Positions 57,567 to 64,000 of a DNA stretch of 64,000 bases are shown one piece after another (position 1 is the first letter of the stretch; each line of letters starts with the position of its first letter). A program made the translations under genes and the position numbers. This DNA comes from Desulfohalobium retbaense DSM 5692 (GTDB lineage: Bacteria; Desulfobacterota; Desulfovibrionia; Desulfovibrionales; Desulfohalobiaceae): contig NC_013223.1 in assembly GCF_000024325.1 (NCBI RefSeq), positions 620,001 through 684,000 of the forward strand, read 5' to 3'. The notes under the pieces are model-generated. The model was not told the DNA's origin, did not search any database, and saw only the letters and a program-made list of their open reading frames with translations.

Positions 57567-60500
57567 TTAGCTGTCAAAAGAACCGGATTCGTATTGGACC
57601 TTGATCAGGTCGTTGTCGATGAGGTCCTGGAGCGTTCCGCCGTCGTACGAGTCGTAGGCTCCCGAGTTGATCCCGTCCAGGGTGACGGTGCTGTCCATGT
57701 TGCCATTTGTTCCCGCGATGGTCAGGGTGACATCACTGCCATTGACCGCAACACTTACTTCTTGCGCTGATCCAGCCAGTTCATTGAGATCCGGCAGTCC
57801 GTCCGTATCGCTATCCAGGACATCGGTCAGGCGGATGATATCCTCTCCAGGATTGAAATCGAGGATCGTGTCCTGACCCTCGCCGCCATCAGCACTGTAG
57901 ACAAAGGTGTCAGCGCCATCGTCGCCGGTGAGGCTGTCGTTTCCTTCATCTCCAAACAGGATGTCATTGTTCACTGTGCCGGTAAGGATGTTGTCGTTTT
58001 CGTCCCCGGTGATTACCGAGCCGGAACCAGTTGGGATAAAACCGTTGACGTTGAAGGTCAGCGTGGCACTGGAAAGTCCTCCGTATCCGTCAGAAATGGT
58101 ATACGTGAAGCTGTCCTGGCCGGCTGCGGTTATATCCGTGTCCAGTGTGTAGGTGTACGTCCCGTCGCTGTTCAGGGTCAACGAGCCGAAGTCACCATCA
58201 ACAGTGGTACCGACGTTCGCGCTTTGGCCGTCTACCAGAGTGACTTCCAACAATGAGTTTTCCGGATCGGTGTCGTTGTCTAAAACGTTTCCATTAACTT
58301 CTGTGTTGAAATTTATCATCCCAGCCATGGCCCAGAGATTGCCAAGTGGCGCCCCATCTATATCGAAAGGACTTTCAATGGTGATATTTCCATCATTATC
58401 TATGGTTAGAGGGGTCACTGTCCCACCACTCTGACCTTTTGAGGAAACAAGGTATAGGCTACCGTCGTCACCGCCAACCATTCCGTCGACTCTGGATATA
58501 GTACTCGGTAAAGAAAAGGTGTTTACTGAATCAACACTTCCGTCTGGATTAAGCGATATTTCAAAAAGATTGTTATTAGAAGCATAGGTGTATAATTTAC
58601 CGTTGAGAGAAACTAAGTCTGCAAGATTACTAGAAGCTCCTTCTATGGAGTAGCTTTCTGGAATTATCGTGTTGCCATTGTCAGGATTGAGAGTGTACAG
58701 ATCTTTTCCTGCAAGAACAAACATATACTCGGAGCCATTTATAGTAAGGAAAGATATGCCGTCGACATCAGATTGTATGACTCCTTCGTATTGGAATTTT
58801 ATATCGCCATTAGACGGGTTGATGGTGTAAAAGTTTTTGCTGGAATTGTCGAAAGCCCAAAGTAATCCAGATCCATCATAGGCCATTTCATCGGGTTTGA
58901 TGCCTATGTCCTCGTTTATAGCTGTATATGTTGTCTCTGCATCAGGGTCTAGATTGACTGAGGAGAGTATCGTAGCCCCTGTATTGTTTGTAGCAAGGAG
59001 GTGGCCATAGTTGAGAGATTGCATATCGTTTTCAGCTGAGGGGTAGTCGTTGATACCAATGATCTTGATTGTAACCTGCGCTGTGTCAGTGCCCCCATAT
59101 CCGTCGCTGATAGTGTATGAAAATGTGTCAGTTGCAGTTTCGCCAGGATTTAAGTAGTTGTAATAATTATCAGGATCATAGACGACATTGGTTATATTTC
59201 CTTCGGTGTCGACATCGAAGGAAACCTTGCCGTTCGTTAGATTGGTATCGATGTTAGTGATAAAAAGCGTATTATTTTCAGGATCAGAGTCGTTGGAAAG
59301 AATGTGTGTAGTTAAAGATGAAGTCGGAGCGTCTTCGGTTGTGGCTAAGGGGCCATTACAGTCACATGGGCCGGAGGAATAAATGGATTTAATGTAGTAA
59401 TCAGAGCTGTCTGAATTGACACCAAGATTTCCCCCTCCTTCACTATATTCTTTAGCTGTGAAAATAAGCTCGTTGTATAGCTTGTCGCCGGTGTCTATAG
59501 TAATGGATTTTGTGCCAGATGAGTCATTTGTGGAGTCAAAGTCAGATTCAGCAATCACATGTCCGTTCAATAATGCCTGCCAATGCCCTATTTCTTCACC
59601 ATTATTGGGGCCTTCATTTTCAAAAAACATGCCTAATGTAACAGTCGAGGTGTTGACAAAGCCATCGAATTTTATTTGTAGCGATTCCGATTTGTCTTCA
59701 CCTCTGTTATAATCCAGTTCATTGAATCTATTAGGAGGGTTGTTTTCCCCATCACTCAGGACACCAACTCCTTGTTGGGTGTATGCTAAAGTGTCCGACT
59801 CGTTATCTCCGTTGAATTCGTAGGCAATAATAGACAGATTTGTCATTGACCAATTTGAAGCACTGGAGCCGTTTTGACCTTCGTTTAAAAACAAGCTGGC
59901 GGTGAAGTCTTCCGACTCAGGACAAGGTACATCGTCTACTGCAATAGGCGGATCATTGACGCCGCTGACATTGATGGTGACGTCAGCGGTCGAGGTCGCG
60001 TTGCCGTCGGTAATGGTATAGGTGAAGGTGTCTGAACCGGCGGAATTCTCGCTGCCTTCGCCGCCAAGGCCTTCGAACTGTCCGTTGGGATCGTAGGTGA
60101 AGGTCCCGTCGCTGTTCATGGTCAACAGGGCGCCGCTGGCGAGCGTGATGGTGTCGCCAGACTCAATGGCGGTGCCGTTGACCGCGGTCACGGTGAGGGG
60201 GTCGTTTTCCGGATCGGAATCGACGCCGGTGACATTGAGCTCATCATCAAATCCGGTGTCGGTGATGACATTGCCACCTACGCTGGAGTCTTCGTCGGTG
60301 CTGTACTCGTTGTCCAGGGCCTGGGGAGCGTCGTTGACGCCGCTGACATTGATGGTCACGTCAGCGGTCGAGGTCGCGTCGCCGTCAGTGATGGTGTAGG
60401 TGAAGGTGTCTGAACCGGAGGAATTCTCGCTGCCTTCACCGCCAAGGCCTTCGAACTGTCCGTTGGGATTGTAGGTGAAGGTCCCGTCACTGTTCATGGT

Positions 60501-62687
60501 CAACAGGGCGCCGCTGGCGAGTGTAATGGTGTCGCCAGACTCAATGGCGGTGCCGTTGACCGCGGTCACAGTGAGGGGGTCGTTTTCCGGATCAGAATCG
60601 ACCCCGGTGGTGTTGAGCTCATCATCAACTCCGATGTCGGTGATGACATTGCCGTCCACGCTGGAGTCTTCGTCGGTGCTGTACTGGTTATCCAGGGCCT
60701 GGGGACCGTCGTTGACGCCGCTGACATTGATGGTCACGTCAGCGGTCGAGGTCGCGTCGCCGTCAGTGATGGTGTAGGTGAAGGTGTCTGAACCGGAGGA
60801 ATTCTCGCTGCCTTCGCCGCCAAGGCCCTCAAATTGCCCGTTGGGATCGTAGGTGAAGGTCCCGTCACTGTTCATAGTCAACAGGGCGCCGCTGGCGAGT
60901 GTGATGGTGTCGCCAGACTCAATGGCGGTGCCGTTGACCGCGGTCACAGTGAGGGGATCGTTTTCCGGATCGGAGTCGACCCCGGTGACATTGAGCTCAT
61001 CATCAAATCCGGAGTCGGTGATGACATTGCCACCTACGCTGGAGTCTTCGTTGGTGTTGTACTCGTTGTCCAGGGCCTGGGGAGCGTCGTTGACGCCGCT
61101 GACATTGATGGTCACGTCAGCGGTCGAGGTCGCGTCGCCGTCAGTGATGGTGTAGGTGAAGGTGTCTGAACCGGAGGAATTCTCGCTGCCTTCGCCGCCA
61201 AGGCCCTCAAATTGCCCGTTGGGATCGTAGGTGAAGGTCCCGTCACTGTTCATGGTCAACAGGGCGCCGCTGGCGAGTGTAATGGTGTCGCCGGAGTTGA
61301 TGGCGGTGCCATTGACCGCGGTCACAGTGAGGGGATCGTTTTCCGGATCGGAGTCGACCCCGGTGGTGTTGAGCTCATCATCAAATCCGGTGTCGGTGAT
61401 GACGTTGCCACCCACGCTGGAGTCTTCGTTGGTGCTGTACTGGTTATCCAGGGCCTGGGGAGCGTCGTTGAGGCCGCTGACATTGATGGTCACGTCAGCG
61501 GTCGAAGTCGCGTCGCCGTCGGTAATGGTATAGGTGAAGGTGTCTGAACCGGCGGAATTCTCGCTGCCTTCGCCGCCAAGGCCCTCAAATTGCCCGTTGG
61601 GGTTGTAGGTGAAAGTCCCGTCGCTGTTCATGGTCAACAGGGCGCCGCTGGCGAGCGTGATGGTGTCGCCAGACTCAATGGCGGTGCCGTTAACCGCGGT
61701 CACGGTGAGGGGGTCGTTTTCCGGATCGGAATCGACGCCGGTGACATTGAGCTCATCATCAAATCCGGTGTCGGTGATGACATTGCCACCCACGCTGGAG
61801 TCTTCGTCGGTGCTGTACTCGTTGTCCAGGGCCTGGGGAGCGTCGTTGACCGGTGTAACCTCGATGGTCACGGTGGCTGTATCCGTATCACCATCGCTGT
61901 CAGTAATAGTATAGGTGAACGAATCCGGACCGTTATAGTTGTCGCTCGGAGTGTAGGAGAAGGTCCCGTCCGGATTGACGGTCGCCGTGCCGTTTTCGGG
62001 GCCGTCCAAAATGGCAAATGTCGCCGGGGCATCACCAGGATCGTCGTTGAGGCTCAGATCGCCTTCCAAAGGAGATTCCGGGTCCTCTTCAATAGTAAAG
62101 GCGTCATCAGCGGCCAGAGGAAGGGCGTCTTCCTCCACTTCGGGGAGAATCCCCTCTCCTTCTGCCTCTGGGACCAAAGCGGCATCGGCTGCCAAGGCAT
62201 CCGGTCCGAGGCCGTCCAACCGGTTTACGCCTTCTATGAGATTGCCAACATCTTCTCTATATTCGCCCGCTCCACCGCTGGTCGGCCCTTCTCCGGCAGC
62301 AGGAGCCGCATCAGGTGCTGGTGTCATGGCAGCAATGATCTGGTCGGCGGTTACCTCAGAGCCGTCAGCAAGAATCAACGTGGGTGGTTCGCCCGCGTCT
62401 GTCTGATTGATAAAATCTTCCAAAAGCAGGTCTCCTCCATCTGAAAAACGGAGGAGGACACTTCCCCCCTGCTGAATGAGTTCAGCTTCGGTGACATCAG
62501 CACCGAGTTGGATAACATCACCTGGGGCGACCTGAACAACACGGGTTTCTCCCGCTTCAGGGACGGGGATCGGTTGTTGCGTTTGTTGCGAGGTCTGAAG
62601 ATTCTCGGCCGCGGCGTTCGATGTCTCGCGCCCCCCTTCCTCGATCTGCCCTTCCATTTGCGCTACGTTCATTGTGTTTTCGGCCAT
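57567..62687 (-). CDS. Giant RTX/VCBS adhesin, LapA-like, type I secreted
   Basis: 1706-residue acidic surface protein. Residues ~48-95 resemble a LapA retention module (VVQVAPGDVIQLGADVTEAE). A PAAG motif at 129-132 matches the LapG protease site pattern. Cadherin/VCBS-like repeats start at ~205. Five near-identical 126-residue units cover about 280-909. A divergent central part (about 917-1466) contains a beta-propeller-like segment. RTX repeats (GDEGNDSLTGDDGADTF) and a type I secretion target domain close the C-terminus. A TolC-like channel and an ABC exporter flank it. Confidence 0.92.
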   Translation of the reverse strand: MAENTMNVAQMEGQIEEGGRETSNAAAENLQTSQQTQQPIPVPEAGETRVVQVAPGDVIQLGADVTEAELIQQGGSVLLRFSDGGDLLLEDFINQTDAGEPPTLILADGSEVTADQIIAAMTPAPDAAPAAGEGPTSGGAGEYREDVGNLIEGVNRLDGLGPDALAADAALVPEAEGEGILPEVEEDALPLAADDAFTIEEDPESPLEGDLSLNDDPGDAPATFAILDGPENGTATVNPDGTFSYTPSDNYNGPDSFTYTITDSDGDTDTATVTIEVTPVNDAPQALDNEYSTDEDSSVGGNVITDTGFDDELNVTGVDSDPENDPLTVTAVNGTAIESGDTITLASGALLTMNSDGTFTYNPNGQFEGLGGEGSENSAGSDTFTYTITDGDATSTADVTINVSGLNDAPQALDNQYSTNEDSSVGGNVITDTGFDDELNTTGVDSDPENDPLTVTAVNGTAINSGDTITLASGALLTMNSDGTFTYDPNGQFEGLGGEGSENSSGSDTFTYTITDGDATSTADVTINVSGVNDAPQALDNEYNTNEDSSVGGNVITDSGFDDELNVTGVDSDPENDPLTVTAVNGTAIESGDTITLASGALLTMNSDGTFTYDPNGQFEGLGGEGSENSSGSDTFTYTITDGDATSTADVTINVSGVNDGPQALDNQYSTDEDSSVDGNVITDIGVDDELNTTGVDSDPENDPLTVTAVNGTAIESGDTITLASGALLTMNSDGTFTYNPNGQFEGLGGEGSENSSGSDTFTYTITDGDATSTADVTINVSGVNDAPQALDNEYSTDEDSSVGGNVITDTGFDDELNVTGVDSDPENDPLTVTAVNGTAIESGDTITLASGALLTMNSDGTFTYDPNGQFEGLGGEGSENSAGSDTFTYTITDGNATSTADVTINVSGVNDPPIAVDDVPCPESEDFTASLFLNEGQNGSSASNWSMTNLSIIAYEFNGDNESDTLAYTQQGVGVLSDGENNPPNRFNELDYNRGEDKSESLQIKFDGFVNTSTVTLGMFFENEGPNNGEEIGHWQALLNGHVIAESDFDSTNDSSGTKSITIDTGDKLYNELIFTAKEYSEGGGNLGVNSDSSDYYIKSIYSSGPCDCNGPLATTEDAPTSSLTTHILSNDSDPENNTLFITNIDTNLTNGKVSFDVDTEGNITNVVYDPDNYYNYLNPGETATDTFSYTISDGYGGTDTAQVTIKIIGINDYPSAENDMQSLNYGHLLATNNTGATILSSVNLDPDAETTYTAINEDIGIKPDEMAYDGSGLLWAFDNSSKNFYTINPSNGDIKFQYEGVIQSDVDGISFLTINGSEYMFVLAGKDLYTLNPDNGNTIIPESYSIEGASSNLADLVSLNGKLYTYASNNNLFEISLNPDGSVDSVNTFSLPSTISRVDGMVGGDDGSLYLVSSKGQSGGTVTPLTIDNDGNITIESPFDIDGAPLGNLWAMAGMINFNTEVNGNVLDNDTDPENSLLEVTLVDGQSANVGTTVDGDFGSLTLNSDGTYTYTLDTDITAAGQDSFTYTISDGYGGLSSATLTFNVNGFIPTGSGSVITGDENDNILTGTVNNDILFGDEGNDSLTGDDGADTFVYSADGGEGQDTILDFNPGEDIIRLTDVLDSDTDGLPDLNELAGSAQEVSVAVNGSDVTLTIAGTNGNMDSTVTLDGINSGAYDSYDGGTLQDLIDNDLIKVQYESGSFDS
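58290..59940 (-). other. AT-rich central segment of the adhesin gene
   Basis: This stretch of the coding region is markedly richer in A+T than the flanking repeats (many AAT, ATT, TTT, GAT codons). It encodes the non-repetitive centre, including two Cys-containing segments (VPCPESED and PCDCNGP). The change in codon use suggests it was acquired separately. Boundaries are approximate. Confidence 0.6.
59961..61850 (-). repeat. Five tandem 378-bp repeats inside the adhesin gene
   Basis: Units at 59961-60338, 60339-60716, 60717-61094, 61095-61472 and 61473-61850 have exactly the same length and differ at few positions (for example NVTG/NTTG, NSAG/NSSG, NPNG/DPNG). Each codes one 126-residue VCBS/cadherin-like domain. 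The similarity implies recent duplication or ongoing homogenisation. Confidence 0.97.
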
Positions 62688-63254
62688 AACCCACCCCCGG
62701 AGCTATTCAGTTGCCGCCGGTCTCACCCGCAAAGCAGGCGGTCACGGTCGAGACGTGGCTTCAAGACAACTCGGCTGCGTGATGACAGCCGGTAAGTCAG
62801 TGTCATGATTATTTTGATAATCATTATTAATTTTAAGTGCAACCCCTTTCCCCATTATTTTTGCCTCTTTTCATTTCCAGTGAAGAAATGTGGCTTCTGT
62901 ATCTGATGGTATCACTACAAAGCAGGGGGAAAATGTCAAGCAGAAACCACCGATTTTGTTTTAAAAGAATTGAAGAGAATGAATTTACATACTTGGACAA
63001 ATGCAGGGATTCCGGCCACGATGATTAATAAGGTTGCGCTCAGCAAAAGGGTAGAAATTTTCGATAGTCATGTTTTTGATCTGTATTGTCTGGGAGTTAT
63101 GTGCTTTTAGGGGAGAATGCGAACGTATCTGTCGGACAACGTATGGAAAAATAAAAGATTTTTACCATGAAAAGCGTATTTTCCCGTTGCCAGGAGGCCG
63201 TTTTTTTGCTCTTTAGAAAGGCATATCCTTTATCACAGGAGCTTGCAGTATCGT
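62688..63254. other. Intergenic region between adhesin and exporter
   Basis: 567 bp separating two divergent genes, so it must hold both promoters. It is AT-rich from about 62800 to 63200. No convincing gene is seen. A Fur-box-like sequence lies at 62810-62828. Confidence 0.6.
62810..62828. promoter_or_regulatory. Candidate Fur box upstream of the adhesin
   Basis: TATTTTGATAATCATTATT matches the classical 19-bp Fur consensus at 15 of 19 positions, including an unbroken GATAATCATTAT. It lies 123 bp before the adhesin start and about 430 bp before the exporter. Iron control is an inference. Confidence 0.45.
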
Positions 63255-64000
63255 ATGACCCAAAAGGCTTCCCCTTCCGCCGCAATCCACGCCCAGTCTT
63301 CTGGGACGTCGCGTAAGCAACGAGAGCATGTGGTTTCTCCTGGAACCGTTGATTATGAATCTCCACTTGTTCAGGCGTTGTCCATTGCGTCCTCCCAGTT
63401 AGGGCGTCCCATTCGCCAGGATGTCCTCAAGGCAGGGTTGCCCCAAAAGGCTCAGGACCCGACCGTTTCGCAGTGTATCCGGGCTGCCGAGCAGGCCGGC
63501 ATGCACGCCCGTCTTGTCCGCCGGGATTTGGGCAAGATTTCTTCCCTGGTCTTGCCGTGCGTTGCCCTTTTGCAGGAAGGCAATGCCGCTGTTGTGACTG
63601 GCATTGAGGACGGGAGGGTCAAGGCGATTTTCCCTGAAGTTCCGGAAGCGACGCAGACACTGCCGTTGGAAGAATTCGAAAAGCAGTACACCGGCTATGC
63701 CATATTTTGTCAGCTCGCTTACCGGGCCGATAAACGGGCTAGTGATATCAAGCTGTTGGAGACCAAGGATTGGTTTTGGGGAACCATCAAGCGGTTCTGG
63801 CCGATCTACAAGCATGTGGTCCCCGCCAGTATTATGGTCAACCTGCTGGCCTTGGCGAGCCCTATTTTTATAATGAACGTCTATGACCGGGTAGTGCCCA
63901 ATGCGGCCCTGGACACATTATGGGTCCTCGCTTTCGGAGTCGCGGTCGCCTATGGCTTTGATTTTTTGCTGCGCATCTTGCGTGGCTATTTTGTCGATAC
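63255..64000 (+). CDS. Type I secretion ABC exporter, N-terminal part (3' end outside window)
   Basis: Inner-membrane exporter of the LapB/RtxB type; 248 residues are visible before the right edge. An N-terminal C39-like domain (about 35-145) lacks the catalytic Cys (VQALSIASSQLGR where peptidases have Cys), as in RTX/adhesin exporters. The first membrane helices follow (VVPASIMVNLLALASPIFIMNVYDRVVPN). ATG 63255 is 13 bases from AGGAG (63237-63241); TTG 63243 is possible but too close. It probably exports the adjacent adhesin. Confidence 0.9.
   Translation, partial: MTQKASPSAAIHAQSSGTSRKQREHVVSPGTVDYESPLVQALSIASSQLGRPIRQDVLKAGLPQKAQDPTVSQCIRAAEQAGMHARLVRRDLGKISSLVLPCVALLQEGNAAVVTGIEDGRVKAIFPEVPEATQTLPLEEFEKQYTGYAIFCQLAYRADKRASDIKLLETKDWFWGTIKRFWPIYKHVVPASIMVNLLALASPIFIMNVYDRVVPNAALDTLWVLAFGVAVAYGFDFLLRILRGYFVD

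Noticed and set aside
59961-61850. Regular repeats considered as a CRISPR array
   Set aside because: The unit is 378 bp with no short repeat/unique spacer alternation, and it is in-frame protein coding.
61590-62444. 284-codon plus-strand open frame and a series of about 100-codon frames spaced 378 bp apart
   Set aside because: They are the complement of the adhesin tandem repeats; their regular spacing comes from the repeat unit.
62837-63028. Small plus-strand open frame between adhesin and exporter
   Set aside because: AT-rich, no ribosome site of note, and no domain-like pattern.

Overview
The window is a GC-rich chromosomal segment (roughly 57-60% G+C by eye) from a Gram-negative anaerobe, most likely a sulfate-reducing deltaproteobacterium of the Desulfovibrio/Desulfohalobium type (Desulfobacterota). 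The evidence is the combination of a full Rnf operon, a ferredoxin-dependent 2-oxoacid oxidoreductase with fused gamma-alpha chain, a WtpABC tungstate importer, a fused SucCD, a fused IspDF, a DUF4390-NtrY-NtrX operon and a LapA-like type I secreted adhesin. No sulfate-reduction gene lies in the window, so this is inference from gene content and order.

Layout. 1-5.6 kb: protein quality control (tig end, clpP, clpX, lon). 5.7-10.6 kb: ferritin, then korA-korB followed by an exported thioredoxin-like protein, an exported peroxiredoxin and a DsrE-like protein. 10.8-13.8 kb, minus strand: purU, DUF2721, tgt and a RuvC-fold protein. 14-18.7 kb: an ABC-class ATPase (PF09818) and wtpABC. 18.9-24.8 kb: rnfCDGEAB, a universal stress protein and an RseC-like protein, with apbE convergent. 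26-36 kb, minus strand: cysS, ispDF, rnpB, a zinc-ribbon coiled-coil protein, a Nif3-like protein, tRNA-Met, a thioredoxin-reductase-like flavoprotein, a queuosine-precursor transporter, rlmH and sucCD. 36.3-40.5 kb: DUF4390, ntrY and ntrX. 40.7-45.9 kb: two tRNA-Arg genes, a PfpI-family gene, argB, an intact ISL3-family insertion sequence, an AMIN-like envelope protein, a hotdog thioesterase and a gene-free stretch with repeat structures. 45.9-48.7 kb: macro-domain protein, hslV and hslU. 49.4-56 kb: a TRAP transporter with hydantoinase A and B subunits, apparently one uptake-and-hydrolysis cassette. 56.2-64 kb: TolC-like outer-membrane protein, a 1706-residue RTX/VCBS adhesin and the start of its type I secretion ABC exporter.

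How the parts fit. KorAB makes reduced ferredoxin and Rnf is the membrane machine that would spend it. ApbE flavinylates Rnf, and WtpABC supplies tungstate for W/Mo enzymes. The most unusual point is that RnfC has lost the glycine-rich NADH/FMN motif and two neighbouring flavin-site motifs while keeping both [4Fe-4S] motifs. RnfD's flavinylation site is also degenerate, whereas RnfG's is canonical. This Rnf may therefore exchange electrons with something other than NAD(H). The second system worth attention is the adhesin locus at the right end. It has a LapG-type PAAG candidate near the N-terminus, five near-identical 378-bp tandem repeats, an AT-rich foreign-looking middle segment and a Fur-box-like site upstream.

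All calls come from reading the sequence and recalling protein families. No database search was run.
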